Counted from the first letter of the stretch, positions 41,357 through 50,986 are shown. The stretch: DNA of 64,000 bases from Citrobacter rodentium NBRC 105723 = DSM 16636 (GCF_021278985.1 NZ_CP082833.1:3410001-3474000), one strand, 5' to 3'. Program-made: numbers and translations. Notes: generated by a model from the sequence alone, not told the origin.

Positions 41357-41626
41357 ATGGAAGAAAAAGCGACACGCAGCCTGGGCGGCAAACTGGCACT
41401 GTGGGTTTTTTACGCTTTTTGCGCCTATTTCGCCTGGGCGATGATTCGTTATGTGTGGGTGGTAAGCCACGTTGAGTCCGTGTTAATCGCGGGGCTTGAA
41501 AGCGCGCCGGGTGCAGACAGCGGCAAATGGTTAGGCGCTTTGCTCGGATTTATGGTTTTAGGCGTTGTGGGGCTGATGCTGGGCGGTATCGCCTGGTATA
41601 CGCGTCCGCGCCGTCCGTCGAGGTGA
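41357..41626 (+). CDS. drpB: Cell division-linked membrane protein DrpB (YedR)
   Basis: An 89-residue protein (MEEKATRSLGGKLALWVFYAFCAYFAWAMIRYVW) with two membrane helices: the first near residues 12-34 and the second at LGALLGFMVLGVVGLMLGGIAWY, ending TRPRRPSR. It matches YedR/DrpB, which joins the divisome and rescues ftsEX defects in low salt. I chose the start matching the family N-terminus; an in-frame ATG at 41339 exists. It precedes yedJ as in E. coli. Confidence 0.75.
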   Translation: MEEKATRSLGGKLALWVFYAFCAYFAWAMIRYVWVVSHVESVLIAGLESAPGADSGKWLGALLGFMVLGVVGLMLGGIAWYTRPRRPSR

Positions 41627-41678
41627 AGTGACTGCTGAAAATTGCTACTGTAGCGATCCTGAATGCACCGGAGGCAAT

Positions 41679-42377
41679 GTGGATCTTCAGTACTGGCAGT
41701 CGCAATTTGAGGAGTGGCTACTGCGCCATTACCATCAGCAGGACACCGCGCACGACATTTTTCATTTTCGTCGCGTTTGGGCGACATCGCGACAGCTCAG
41801 CCAGGGGCTGGCGGTGGATGAACTCGTCATACTGACGGCCTGTTACTTTCATGACATTGTCAGCCTGGCTAAAAATCACCCTGAGCGGCACCGTTCATCG
41901 GTGCTCGCTGCCGCCGAAGCCCGGCGTGTTCTCCTCTGCGATTTTCCGCAATTTCCGCCATCGCGGTTAGCCGCCGTCTGTCATGCTATCGAGGCCCACA
42001 GTTTCAGCGCCGGGATTGCCCCCGTCACCCTGGAGGCGAAAATCGTTCAGGATGCCGACAGGCTTGAAGCGCTGGGCGCGATTGGCCTGGCGCGGGTCTT
42101 TGCCGTCTCGGGCGCAATGGGCGCAGCGCTTTTCGACGCCGAAGATCCCTTCGCCGAACGGCGGGCGCTTAACGATAAACAGTATGCGCTCGATCATTTC
42201 CGCACGAAGCTGCTGACCTTGCCGGAAACCATGCAAACCGGACGGGGGAGGGAGCTGGCGCGCAGCAACGCTCAATTTCTGGTGACTTACATGGCAAAAC
42301 TCAGCGCAGAGCTGCAGGGCGACTATGAAAATATCGATCGCGCGGTGATGGACGTATTCAACCTCAGCCACTCGTAA
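41679..42377 (+). CDS. yedJ: HD-domain phosphohydrolase YedJ
   Basis: A 232-residue HD-superfamily protein. Metal-binding residues appear as HDIFHFRRVW (~residue 25), TACYFHDIV (~56, HD), HAIEAHS and VQDADRLEALG (~125). It resembles YedJ of E. coli (231 residues). I chose the GTG at 41679 because GGAGG lies 5 nt upstream and the length then matches; the frame is open to 41628. Substrate unknown. Confidence 0.88.
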   Translation: MDLQYWQSQFEEWLLRHYHQQDTAHDIFHFRRVWATSRQLSQGLAVDELVILTACYFHDIVSLAKNHPERHRSSVLAAAEARRVLLCDFPQFPPSRLAAVCHAIEAHSFSAGIAPVTLEAKIVQDADRLEALGAIGLARVFAVSGAMGAALFDAEDPFAERRALNDKQYALDHFRTKLLTLPETMQTGRGRELARSNAQFLVTYMAKLSAELQGDYENIDRAVMDVFNLSHS

Positions 42378-42427
42378 CGCCAATTTTATGTTAACCTGAC
42401 AACACTCTTTTTTGGCCGGTTAAAGAT

Positions 42428-43861
42428 ATGCAGCAAACTCTTTCATTAGCAGGTTCGTCGAGCCCCGTGACGGATCACAGCGCGGAATCCCTTCAGGCGA
42501 TGCTGGCGAAATTATCAGAAATTTATGATGTTAAAACGCTGGTGGCGCAGCTAAACGGGGTTGGCGAGAACCACTGGAGTCCGGCCATTTTAAAACGCAC
42601 GGTGGCGAATGCATCGCTCTGGCACCGGCTAAGCGAGCGCGAAGCGGCGCATCTGCGCACTCTGCTTCCCACGCCGCCTGTTCATCATCCTCACTACGCC
42701 TTCCGTTTTATCGATCTATTTGCCGGCATCGGCGGGATTCGCCGCGGGTTTGAAGCGATTGGCGGCCAGTGCGTGTTCACCAGCGAGTGGAATAAACATG
42801 CGGTGCGCACCTATAAAGCCAACTATTATTGTGACCCGGCCAGCCACCGCTTTAATGAGGATATTCGTGATATCACCCTGAGCCATCGCGAGGGGATAAG
42901 CGATCGGCAGGCTGCGGAACATATTCGCCAGCACGTACCGCAGCATGACGTGCTGCTGGCGGGCTTTCCCTGCCAGCCGTTTTCGCTGGCTGGCGTGTCG
43001 AAGAAAAACGCGCTGGGGCGGGCCCACGGCTTCGCCTGCGATACGCAGGGAACGCTGTTCTTTGACGTTGTGCGCATCATTGACGCGTGTCGTCCGCCGA
43101 TCTTTGTTCTTGAAAACGTTAAAAACCTGAAGAGTCACGATGGAGGGAAAACCTTCCGCATCATCATGCAGACCCTGGATGAGCTGGGCTATGACGTGGC
43201 GGATACCGATGATAACGGACCCGACGACCCGAAAATTATTGATGGAAAATACTTCCTGCCGCAGCACCGTGAACGTATCGTCCTGGTCGGTTTTCGCCGC
43301 GATCTTAATCTGAAAGGCGACTTTACCCTGCGCGACATCAGTACGCGCTACCCGCAGCGGCGCACAACGCTTGCTGAACTGCTTGAACCGGTCGTCGAGG
43401 CTAAATATGTACTGACGCCGGTCCTGTGGAAATATCTCTACCGTTATGCGAAAAAGCACCAGGCGAAAGGAAACGGCTTTGGCTACGGTATGGTCAGTCC
43501 GTCTGACCCAAACAGCGTCACGCGAACCCTGTCCGCGCGCTATTACAAAGACGGCGCGGAAATTTTGATCGATCGCGGCTGGGATTTCGCCAGAGGCGAA
43601 AAAAACTTCGACGACCCGGACAATCAGCAGCACCGACCGCGCCGCTTAACGCCGCGCGAATGCGCGCGGCTGATGGGCTTTGAATCGCCGCAGGAGTACC
43701 AGTTCCGTATTCCGGTCTCCGACACCCAGGCCTACCGCCAGTTTGGCAACTCGGTGGTCGTGCCGGTGTTCGCCGCAGTGGCGAGCCTGCTGGAAGAAAA
43801 AATAAAACAGGCTGTCGCGCTGCGCCAGCAAGAGAGCGCCTGTGGCGGACGTTCACGATAA
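42428..43861 (+). CDS. dcm: DNA cytosine-5 methyltransferase Dcm
   Basis: A 477-residue enzyme methylating the second C of CCWGG. Motif I is FRFIDLFAGIGGIRRGFEAIGG (~residue 95), motif IV the catalytic GFPCQPFSLAGV (~178), motif VI ENVKNLKSHD, motif VIII QHRERIVLVGF, motif IX/X near RRLTPRECARLMGF and QFGNSVVVPVF. Nearly identical in order and length to E. coli Dcm (472). It overlaps vsr by 20 nt, as is usual. Confidence 0.95.
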   Translation: MQQTLSLAGSSSPVTDHSAESLQAMLAKLSEIYDVKTLVAQLNGVGENHWSPAILKRTVANASLWHRLSEREAAHLRTLLPTPPVHHPHYAFRFIDLFAGIGGIRRGFEAIGGQCVFTSEWNKHAVRTYKANYYCDPASHRFNEDIRDITLSHREGISDRQAAEHIRQHVPQHDVLLAGFPCQPFSLAGVSKKNALGRAHGFACDTQGTLFFDVVRIIDACRPPIFVLENVKNLKSHDGGKTFRIIMQTLDELGYDVADTDDNGPDDPKIIDGKYFLPQHRERIVLVGFRRDLNLKGDFTLRDISTRYPQRRTTLAELLEPVVEAKYVLTPVLWKYLYRYAKKHQAKGNGFGYGMVSPSDPNSVTRTLSARYYKDGAEILIDRGWDFARGEKNFDDPDNQQHRPRRLTPRECARLMGFESPQEYQFRIPVSDTQAYRQFGNSVVVPVFAAVASLLEEKIKQAVALRQQESACGGRSR

Positions 43862-44309
43862 GGCGACGCGCAGTAAAAATATGCGGGCCATCGCCACCCG
43901 CGACACCGCTATCGAAAAGCGGCTGGCCGGTTTGCTGACGGAACAGGGGATAAACTTCCTCGTGCAGGACGCATCGCTTCCCGGCCGCCCTGATTTCGTT
44001 ATTGATGACTATCGCTGCGTGATTTTTACTCACGGCTGCTTCTGGCATCACCACCACTGTTATTTGTTCAAAGTTCCGGCGACGCGGACCGAATTCTGGC
44101 TTCAGAAAATCGGCAAAAACGTCGAGCGCGACCACCGCGATATTGCGCGCTTGCAGACACTCGGCTGGCGGGTAATGATTGTCTGGGAGTGCGCCCTGCG
44201 CGGGCGGGAAAAGCTCAGCGACGCGGCGCTGACGGAACGTCTGGAAGAGTGGATCTGCGGGGGCGGCGTCTCCGCGCAGATCGACACGCAGGGCATGCAC
44301 CTACTGTAG
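43842..44309 (+). CDS. vsr: Very short patch repair endonuclease
   Basis: A 155-residue endonuclease that nicks 5' of T in T:G mismatches arising from deamination of Dcm-methylated cytosine. Landmarks are MADVHDKATRSKNMRAI, GRPDFVIDDYRCVIFTHGCFWHHH (catalytic Asp51 and metal/His residues) and WRVMIVWECAL. It starts at GTG inside the dcm end, in the conserved overlap, which sets its low expression. Confidence 0.95.
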   Translation: MADVHDKATRSKNMRAIATRDTAIEKRLAGLLTEQGINFLVQDASLPGRPDFVIDDYRCVIFTHGCFWHHHHCYLFKVPATRTEFWLQKIGKNVERDHRDIARLQTLGWRVMIVWECALRGREKLSDAALTERLEEWICGGGVSAQIDTQGMHLL

Positions 44310-45221
44310 CGTTTTCTCGCTTTCCTGCGCTGTGACCACCGTTCGGGCCGGAAACAGATATTTCCCCAGCGTCACCAGCACGACCGCAAAAACGATCACG
44401 CCGAGCGCCAGCCATTCTATCGGCGCCAGCCGTTCACCGCCGAGCCCTGTCCCCAGTAATACCGCGACCACCGGGTTCACATAGGCATAGCTGGTCGCCA
44501 GCGCGGGGCTGACGTTGCGGATCAAATACATATAGGCGTTAATGGCGATGATGGAGCCAAAAACAGTCAGATATCCAACCGCCAGAAAACCGGACAGCGA
44601 GGGCAGGGCGGTCAATTTTTCCCCGCTTAACAGCGAAGCGCACATCAGCAGCAGACCGGCGGCAAGCATTTCAATCGCGCCCGCCATCATCCCCGTCGGC
44701 AGCGTAATGCGTGAACCGTAGACCGAGCCAAAAGCCCAGCTGATGGAGCCGATCAGGATTAAAATGGCGCCCCACGGATTACCGCTTAAGTTGCCGCCGC
44801 TGTTCAGCATGATGATTCCCGCCAGCCCAATCGCAATGCCCGCCCACTCCAGCTTACGCGTTTTGATGCCAAAGAAATGGCTGAAGCACAGCGTAAACAG
44901 CGGGACGGTCGCCACCACCACGGCGGCGATGCCGGAGGGGACATTCTGATGTTCCGCGACGGTGACCAGACCGTTACCGACCGCCAGCAGCAGAATGCCA
45001 ATCAGTGCCGCGTTAAGCAGCGGACGCAGCGGCGGGAGCCGATGCCCGCGCAGAAGCAGAAAGGAGAGCAGCAAAATGCCCGCCGCGAGAAAACGCACGC
45101 CGGCCATCATCAGCGGCGGCCAGCTTTCCACGCCGATGCGGATAACGAAATAGGTGGAACCCCAGATGATATACAGCGCGAACAGCGCGCTGAAAAGCGG
45201 TAATAACTGCCGAAAACGCAT
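44301..45221 (-). CDS. yedA: EamA-family inner membrane transporter YedA
   Basis: A 306-residue protein with ten hydrophobic helices in two EamA repeats (drug/metabolite transporter superfamily). The first repeat begins ALYIIWGSTYFVIRIGVESWPPLMMAGVRFLAAG and the second follows GNPWGAILILIGSISWAFGSVYGSR. Matches YedA, a suggested amino acid or metabolite exporter. Its 3' end overlaps vsr by 9 nt in convergent orientation. An upstream in-frame ATG (45227) is less typical. Confidence 0.9.
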   Translation of the reverse strand: MRFRQLLPLFSALFALYIIWGSTYFVIRIGVESWPPLMMAGVRFLAAGILLLSFLLLRGHRLPPLRPLLNAALIGILLLAVGNGLVTVAEHQNVPSGIAAVVVATVPLFTLCFSHFFGIKTRKLEWAGIAIGLAGIIMLNSGGNLSGNPWGAILILIGSISWAFGSVYGSRITLPTGMMAGAIEMLAAGLLLMCASLLSGEKLTALPSLSGFLAVGYLTVFGSIIAINAYMYLIRNVSPALATSYAYVNPVVAVLLGTGLGGERLAPIEWLALGVIVFAVVLVTLGKYLFPARTVVTAQESEKTLQ

Positions 45222-45398
45222 AATCACTTACGTCCGAAATATTAACGAGCAGTATAGTAAACGCTAAAATTATCGAGCTGGCGAGAGATATAATGCCCGC
45301 CTTCTGTTAAAAAAATGTTGACTAATAACACCAGTTTCCGGCTTGCGCGTTTTACTCCATACTTACTCCTTTACTAAAGGAAAATTGAGGGACTTATT

Positions 45399-46310
45399 TT
45401 GGCAGGAAGTAGTTTACTGACGTTACTCGACGATATCGCCACGCTGCTGGATGACATTTCCGTAATGGGAAAGCTGGCCGCCAGGAAAACCGCCGGCGTG
45501 CTGGGGGACGACCTGTCGCTTAACGCTCAGCAGGTCACGGGCGTAAGAGCGAACCGCGAACTGCCGGTGGTCTGGAACGTGGCGAAAGGCTCGCTATTGA
45601 ATAAGGTGATTCTGGTGCCGCTGGCGTTGCTGATCAGCGCTTTTATCCCCTGGGCCATTACCCCTTTACTGATGATCGGCGGCGCTTTTCTGTGCTTTGA
45701 AGGCGTAGAGAAAGTGTTGCACACCCTTGAGTCGCGTAAGCACAAAGAAGATCCGGCTGAACGCAGGAAGCGTCTGGAAGCGCTGGCGGCGCAGGATCCC
45801 GTCGCGTTTGAAAAAGACAAAATCAAAGGTGCGGTACGTACCGATTTTATTCTGTCGGCTGAGATTGTGGCGATCACGCTCGGGATTGTCGCCGAAGCGC
45901 CGTTGCTCAATCAGGTGCTGGTGTTATCCGGAATTGCGGTACTGGTGACTATCGGCGTTTATGGGCTGGTCGGCATTATCGTTAAGCTGGATGATATGGG
46001 CTACTGGCTGGCGGACAAAGCTAATGTGCTGGCGCAAACGCTGGGTAAAGGGCTGCTGGCGATCGCGCCGTGGCTGATGAAATCGCTGTCGGTGATCGGT
46101 ACGCTGGCGATGTTCCTGGTCGGCGGCGGGATCGTGGTGCACGGTATTGCGCCGCTGCATCATGCTATTGAACACTTCGCCGCGCAGCAAAGCGCCGCGA
46201 TTGCGCTGGTGTTGCCAACGCTGCTGAACCTGGTGCTGGGCTTTATCATTGGCGCTATCGTGGTTGCGCTGGTGAAGGCGGTAGCGAAAGTACGCGGCGT
46301 GGCGCACTAA
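45399..46310 (+). CDS. yedI: DUF808 inner membrane protein YedI
   Basis: A 303-residue membrane protein starting at the rare codon TTG (MAGSSLLTLLDDIATLLDDISVMGKLAARKTAGVLGDDLSLN). The start matches E. coli YedI, and a GAGGGAC site precedes it. About six helices follow, including LVPLALLISAFIPWAITPLLMIGGAFLCFEG. The family (DUF808) has no established function. Confidence 0.9.
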   Translation: MAGSSLLTLLDDIATLLDDISVMGKLAARKTAGVLGDDLSLNAQQVTGVRANRELPVVWNVAKGSLLNKVILVPLALLISAFIPWAITPLLMIGGAFLCFEGVEKVLHTLESRKHKEDPAERRKRLEALAAQDPVAFEKDKIKGAVRTDFILSAEIVAITLGIVAEAPLLNQVLVLSGIAVLVTIGVYGLVGIIVKLDDMGYWLADKANVLAQTLGKGLLAIAPWLMKSLSVIGTLAMFLVGGGIVVHGIAPLHHAIEHFAAQQSAAIALVLPTLLNLVLGFIIGAIVVALVKAVAKVRGVAH

Positions 46311-46386
46311 ATATTCGCTTTGCACCAGGCAAAAGTCGCCATCCTCGTCTAAGGTGAAAACGTTTCTCGTGATACAGGAGGCAGGT

Positions 46387-46572
46387 ATGGTCTTTTTGGT
46401 CAGTGAGGAAGTTACCGTGAAAGAAGGCGGGCCGCGCATGATTGTTACCGGTTATTCCAGCGGTATGGTGGAATGCCGGTGGTATGACGGTTATGGCGTT
46501 AAGCGGGAAGCTTTCCATGAGTACGAGCTCGTGCCCGGCGACGCAAAGCGTTCGCGTGATGAGGCCCGATAA
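46387..46572 (+). CDS. yodC: Small conserved protein YodC
   Basis: A 61-residue protein: MVFLVSEEVTVKEGGPRMIVTGYSSGMVECRWYDGYGVKREAFHEYELVPG. It matches the YodC family (DUF2158) almost exactly. An AGGAGGCAGGT site fixes the start at 46387 rather than the in-frame ATG at 46354. Function unknown. Confidence 0.9.
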   Translation: MVFLVSEEVTVKEGGPRMIVTGYSSGMVECRWYDGYGVKREAFHEYELVPGDAKRSRDEAR

Positions 46573-46689
46573 TAGAGCGCCCGGCAGACGTCGGGCGTTT
46601 TATTAAGCCAAAAAGCGTTGCGGCGGCGATACATAAGGTACTGCGTTATGCCAGGATTAGAAAAGCAATAGCGAGTAGGGAGCGGTCAG

Positions 46690-48384
46690 GTGCCGCACGA
46701 AACAACGACGGAAAACTGGGGCTGGCTGAAAAAGCTGGCGCGTCGATATGGTCCAGGCCACGTCGTTAATCTCTGTTTTTTAATTGTCATGATCTTTTCC
46801 ACCCTCCTGACCTGGCGGGAAGTTGTCGTACTGGAAGAGGCCTATATCGCCAGCCAGCGCAATCATCTGGAAAACGTCGCCAGCGGGCTGGACAAACAGC
46901 TGCAGTTTAATATCGATAAGCTCCTTTTTCTGCGTAACGGGATGCACGAAGCGCTGATCACGCCGCTGAATTTTTCCGCCCTTAAAGATGCCGTTAGCCG
47001 TTTCGCAGAGTTGCGAGTTACGCAGGGGTGGCAGCTTGAGCTGGACAAGCGCCGGACGCTACCGCTGAACGGGGTATCTGACGCGTTTGTCAACCAGAGT
47101 CATTTTCTCTCCCGCGACGGCGAAGCGCTGAGCAATGAGCTGACCGCCGCGCTGGAAGTGGGCTATTTGCTGCGGCTGGCCCCGACCCAAAGCTCCATGG
47201 CGCACGAGGCGATGTATGTTTCACGGGCCGGTTTTTATGTCTCCACCCGCTCCACGCCGCTTGCCGGAGAAATAGCCTCCCGCTATTACGATTACGTTAT
47301 TCAGCCCTGGTTTAATGAGCAGTCCCAGCGGCAGAACCGCACGCGCGCCGTGCGCTGGTTTACGACCCCTTCGCCGCAGTTGAGCCATGACGAGCAGCTG
47401 GTTACCGTCAGCGTACCGCTGGACAGCAACCATTACTGGCACGGCGTGCTGGCGATGAGTATTCCTCTTGCCGGGGTGGAACGGTTTATGGAGGAGGCCA
47501 TCGATAAAGACGTCGAGGGCGAATATCAGCTTTACGACAGCAGACTGAGGATGCTGGCGGCCTCAACGCCGGAACTGCGCAACGCCAATACCTTTGACGC
47601 GCGCGAACTGGCGATGCTGGCGCATGACATCGAGCACGACACGGAAGGCGGCCTGCGCATGGGAAGCCGCTATATTAGCTGGCAGCGGCTGGACCATTTT
47701 GACGGCGTTCTGGTTCGCATCCATACCCTGAGCGAAGGCGTACAGGGGGACTTTGGCAGCATCAGTATCGCTCTGGTGATGCTGTGGACCCTGTTCACCG
47801 CCATGCTTATCATTTCGTGGGTGGTTATCCGCCATATGGTCAGCAATATGTTCGAGATGCAAAGTTCGCTGCAGTGGCAGGCCTGGCACGATACGCTGAC
47901 CCGGCTGTACAACCGCGGCGCGCTGTTTGGAAAAGCCCGCCATCTGGCGCAGCGTTGCCAGGCGCAAAAACAGCCGTTCTCGGTCATTCAAATCGATCTC
48001 GACCATTTCAAAAGTATTAACGATCGCTTTGGTCATCAGGCGGGCGATCGGGTACTGACCCATGCCGCGAGTTTAATCAGCGGTACGCTGCGGGCGGACG
48101 ACGTTGCCGGGCGCGTCGGGGGAGAGGAGTTCTGCGTAGTGCTGCCGGCGACGACGCTGGCGCAGGCAGAGGCGATTGCTGAACGGATCCGTCAGCGGCT
48201 CAATGAAAAAGAGTTGCTGGTGGCGAAAAGCACGACGCTGCGGATCAGCGCATCGCTGGGCGTCAGCAGCGCGCAGGAAAACGATGATTACGATTTTGAA
48301 CAGCTACAGTCGCTGGCCGATCGTCGGCTCTATCTGGCGAAACAGATGGGACGCAACCGGGTTTGCATAACGGACCGCGGTTAA
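46690..48384 (+). CDS. dgcQ: Diguanylate cyclase DgcQ (YedQ/GcsA)
   Basis: A 564-residue inner membrane enzyme making cyclic di-GMP. One N-terminal helix (VVNLCFLIVMIFSTLL), a large periplasmic CHASE7-type sensor to ~residue 355, a second helix (SIALVMLWTLFTAMLIISWVVI), then a GGDEF domain with the active GRVGGEEF motif near residue 480 and an I-site-like region upstream. It starts at GTG with a GGGAGCGG site. It matches E. coli DgcQ over its length, which promotes cellulose production. Confidence 0.93.
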   Translation: MPHETTTENWGWLKKLARRYGPGHVVNLCFLIVMIFSTLLTWREVVVLEEAYIASQRNHLENVASGLDKQLQFNIDKLLFLRNGMHEALITPLNFSALKDAVSRFAELRVTQGWQLELDKRRTLPLNGVSDAFVNQSHFLSRDGEALSNELTAALEVGYLLRLAPTQSSMAHEAMYVSRAGFYVSTRSTPLAGEIASRYYDYVIQPWFNEQSQRQNRTRAVRWFTTPSPQLSHDEQLVTVSVPLDSNHYWHGVLAMSIPLAGVERFMEEAIDKDVEGEYQLYDSRLRMLAASTPELRNANTFDARELAMLAHDIEHDTEGGLRMGSRYISWQRLDHFDGVLVRIHTLSEGVQGDFGSISIALVMLWTLFTAMLIISWVVIRHMVSNMFEMQSSLQWQAWHDTLTRLYNRGALFGKARHLAQRCQAQKQPFSVIQIDLDHFKSINDRFGHQAGDRVLTHAASLISGTLRADDVAGRVGGEEFCVVLPATTLAQAEAIAERIRQRLNEKELLVAKSTTLRISASLGVSSAQENDDYDFEQLQSLADRRLYLAKQMGRNRVCITDRG

Positions 48385-49196
48385 GAGACGTCGAACAGAT
48401 GCGTCAGCGCTTCGCGCCAGCCTTCCGGCCCTTCATGTTGCGTACGGTAAACCTGCGGCGCGGCCTCAGGGGGTAAAACGACGCCTTCACGGCTCAGCCC
48501 CTTAACGATAACCGCATAATCCATTGCCGCAAGCAGAGGCGCGTCGTTAGGGCCATCGCCAAGGCCGATGCAGATCGGCCGGGTTCCCCACTGGCGCTGA
48601 TACTGGTCAATCAGCCAGTTTGCCGCCCGCTCTTTCCCGGCGCTCGTCGCCAGCACGTGCCAGAAGCGCGCCCCTTCGACAAACTGTAACCCCTGAGCCG
48701 CAAGCTGCCGGGAAAATTCCGCCATGCGCTCATCACTGTCACGCCAGATCAGGGTGGCGGAGGCTTCCTGCAGGCGCGCTAAGCTGGCCTGAGCGTATGG
48801 CAGACCGGTCCATTCGCCGATGGTGGCCTCATCGACATCGTCAAAGGTCGTGAATTTATAGTGCGCGTGCTCGCGTAGCTTATTGAGCGTCACGCGGATC
48901 TCGCCGTGCGTGGCGTCGGAGGAGAGGCGCGGGAAAGCGGGGTCCGCCTGCCAGCGGCTATCCGGTTCAGTGACCGCGCCGTTTTCCGCGATCATCGGCA
49001 ACCCCTGCAGACCCAGCGATTTTTGAATGAACGCCATTTCAGCGGCGGTTTTACTGCTGCACAGGATGACGGGAATATTTTTCTCGCGCAGGCGAGCGAG
49101 CCACCCGGCGGCAGGCTGCCAGTCATAGGTATGGCTGTCCAGCAAGGTGCCATCCAGATCGGTAAAAATCAGCACCGGATCGTCGAGTGAAAGCAT
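48381..49196 (-). CDS. yedP: Mannosyl-3-phosphoglycerate phosphatase-type HAD hydrolase YedP
   Basis: A 271-residue HAD-superfamily phosphatase. Motif I is IFTDLDGTLLDSHT (residues 9-22), motif II near VILCSSKTAAEM, and motif IV GLGDGPNDAPLLAAMDYAV (~215). Matches YedP, annotated as mannosyl-3-phosphoglycerate phosphatase by homology. Its end overlaps dgcQ by 4 nt, convergent. Confidence 0.9.
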   Translation of the reverse strand: MLSLDDPVLIFTDLDGTLLDSHTYDWQPAAGWLARLREKNIPVILCSSKTAAEMAFIQKSLGLQGLPMIAENGAVTEPDSRWQADPAFPRLSSDATHGEIRVTLNKLREHAHYKFTTFDDVDEATIGEWTGLPYAQASLARLQEASATLIWRDSDERMAEFSRQLAAQGLQFVEGARFWHVLATSAGKERAANWLIDQYQRQWGTRPICIGLGDGPNDAPLLAAMDYAVIVKGLSREGVVLPPEAAPQVYRTQHEGPEGWREALTHLFDVS

Positions 49197-49379
49197 TTCT
49201 GTTCCCCATAGAAAAGTACGGCCTTATGCAAGAAAAATCCTAAAACCGCGAAAGTGTGAGTGGAAACGATCCCGCTCCCGTCAGGCCTGTGGCGGCGTCT
49301 GCGATAACCATTAGTAGGATTAATCATTCATCGAAAAAATATTTGCTTGTCATGCAAAAAAATTGCAGATAAGGTTTAC

Positions 49380-49468
49380 CGCACATCAGATTTCCTGGTG
49401 TAATGAATTTTCAAGTGCTTCTTGCATCAGCAAGTTTAATCCCGACCCGTCAGGGTCGGGATTTTTTT
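49380..49468 (+). ncRNA. dsrA: DsrA small regulatory RNA
   Basis: The sequence ACATCAGATTTCCTGGTGTAA (stem-loop 1), then the rpoS/hns-pairing middle, then ATCCCGACC-CGTCA-GGGTCGGGAT followed by T7 matches DsrA (87 nt in E. coli). DsrA with Hfq activates rpoS translation and represses hns. A temperature-sensitive promoter element GATAAGGT lies ~12 nt upstream. Ends are placed by alignment to remembered E. coli DsrA. Confidence 0.9.
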
Positions 49469-49484
49469 CGCCATTCGCCAGCGT

Positions 49485-49712
49485 TTAGCGGTTAATTTCC
49501 GTTACGCTAAAATCATGGATATCCAGTTCAAACGCTTCCGCCAGTTCATGCCAGGTATGATATTCACGTCCATCGACGCTGACTTTTTCCGGATCGCTTC
49601 CGCTACGATGAACCTCGCTTTCGCTAATTTCATTGATAGCAGCCAGTAGCGCGTCAACGTCGACGCTGACTTCACGTTTTGCGGTATCGCTGTACTCTTT
49701 TGCGGTTTTCAT
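49485..49712 (-). CDS. yodD: Stress-linked small protein YodD
   Basis: A 75-residue acidic protein (MKTAKEYSDTAKREVSVDVDALLAAINEISESEVHR) matching YodD, induced by peroxide and cadmium stress in E. coli. AGAGGGAAAG ribosome site. It faces dsrA, sharing a 16-nt gap after the dsrA terminator. Confidence 0.9.
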   Translation of the reverse strand: MKTAKEYSDTAKREVSVDVDALLAAINEISESEVHRSGSDPEKVSVDGREYHTWHELAEAFELDIHDFSVTEINR

Positions 49713-49840
49713 CTTTCCCTCTCACATAGCCTGATGACAGCCTAAGTATAGACCGTTGAGAAAACCCGCAGTCGCGCCTTGCGCACGCTGTCAGCAGGCG
49801 ATTTTTGTTCTACACTGGCAAAAGCCACAGGAGGAAAAAG

Positions 49841-50029
49841 ATGAAGGTAAATGATCGGGTTACAGTCAAAACGGACGGCGGTCCTCGTCGCCCGGGCGTG
49901 GTACTGGCAGTAGAAGAGTTTAACGAAGGCACAATGTACCTGGTTTCGCTGGAAGACTACCCGCTCGGCATCTGGTTCTTTAACGAATCGGGGCACCAGG
50001 ACGGTATCTTCGTGGAAAAAGCGGAGTAG
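49841..50029 (+). CDS. dsrB: Small protein DsrB
   Basis: A 62-residue protein (MKVNDRVTVKTDGGPRRPGVVLAVEEF) nearly identical to E. coli DsrB, with AGGAGGAAAAAG as ribosome site. Function unknown; part of the rcsA-dsrA neighbourhood. Confidence 0.93.
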   Translation: MKVNDRVTVKTDGGPRRPGVVLAVEEFNEGTMYLVSLEDYPLGIWFFNESGHQDGIFVEKAE

Positions 50030-50082
50030 GGTTGCGACGCCGTATCATCCCGGCTGGTGGGCGCTCCACCAGTCGGGACGGA

Positions 50083-50706
50083 TCAGCGCATGTTAACAAA
50101 TATGCCGTTGGTTACATTATCCGCCAGCCTGACGACATGATAGATAACCTGTTTGTTATGCGTCTTGATCTTGCGTTTTATATTTCCCTTGTGGGATGAC
50201 ACCGTTTTCGCTTTGATGTTCATTTGATCCGAAATTTGAATCGTACCCTGGCCTTCCATCCACATGCGTAACATGCTGGATTCCGTTCGGCTTAAAGAGA
50301 GCGTCGGTAAATTTATTATGCTGGCCGTATTGGCCTCTTTTTTCAGAATATCGCCAAGCAGATCGTCCAGTGATTGTGGTTTTATTGATTTAGAACTGAT
50401 CAACAGTTTTTTTCTGACCAATAAGTATTCGTCAAAATGAACGTTGGCAATTGCCATAAAAACAATAAATAACGTATTGGGATGCTGATTAATGATTTGC
50501 TTTATATGTTGACTGTCGTTTGGGTCATGGATAAAACAGTCCTCATTAATAAACACCACAGAAGGCCGGTGCGTTTGACAAGCGATATCGAGTTCCTCAA
50601 CGGTCTCGATGTCGTTGATTTCCCTTTTCTTCACCCCTCTGCTGACCAGATACCCGGTTAAACCTAGCCGGGTGTAACTGCATAAATCCATAATAATCGT
50701 TGACAT
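50083..50706 (-). CDS. rcsA: Capsule synthesis regulator RcsA
   Basis: A 207-residue LuxR/FixJ-type regulator. The C-terminal helix-turn-helix is LPTLSLSRTESSMLRMWMEGQGTIQISDQMNIKAKTVSSHKGNIKRKIK. RcsA pairs with RcsB to activate colanic acid genes and repress flhDC. It is unstable (Lon substrate) and in E. coli its gene is silenced by H-NS. A RcsAB-type box lies upstream. Confidence 0.95.
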   Translation of the reverse strand: MSTIIMDLCSYTRLGLTGYLVSRGVKKREINDIETVEELDIACQTHRPSVVFINEDCFIHDPNDSQHIKQIINQHPNTLFIVFMAIANVHFDEYLLVRKKLLISSKSIKPQSLDDLLGDILKKEANTASIINLPTLSLSRTESSMLRMWMEGQGTIQISDQMNIKAKTVSSHKGNIKRKIKTHNKQVIYHVVRLADNVTNGIFVNMR

Positions 50707-50954
50707 GGCATACCCTCACTCAATGCGTAACGATAATTCCCCTTACCCGAAAAACTCATCACTACTTTACGGAACAGGACTTTTCACCCAATGAGACGCT
50801 TTTGCGATTTTCAGGCGGACTTACTATCCCGTAAAGTTACGTATAATTTGCCTGGAATTGTCTTAAAGTAAAGTAAATGTTGCGTTATGTGAGTGACGTA
50901 AAAACAAATAGGAGAGGGCAACGATATGCTGGCAGATGTTTTCCGTATGCTAAA

Positions 50955-50970
50955 TTAGGATAATCCTTAG
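50955..50970. promoter_or_regulatory. Candidate RcsAB box
   Basis: TTAGGATAATCCTTAG is a near-perfect dyad matching the RcsAB box (TaAGaatatTCcTA). It lies about 250 nt upstream of rcsA in the rcsA-fliR gap (50707-50986), consistent with RcsAB autoregulation. Confidence 0.5.
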
Positions 50971-50986
50971 TATAATCGGATAAATA

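Noticed and set aside
42716..43633. Long minus-strand frame (305 codons) opposite dcm
   Set aside because: It is an antisense shadow of the strongly conserved dcm gene; no ribosome site or domain.
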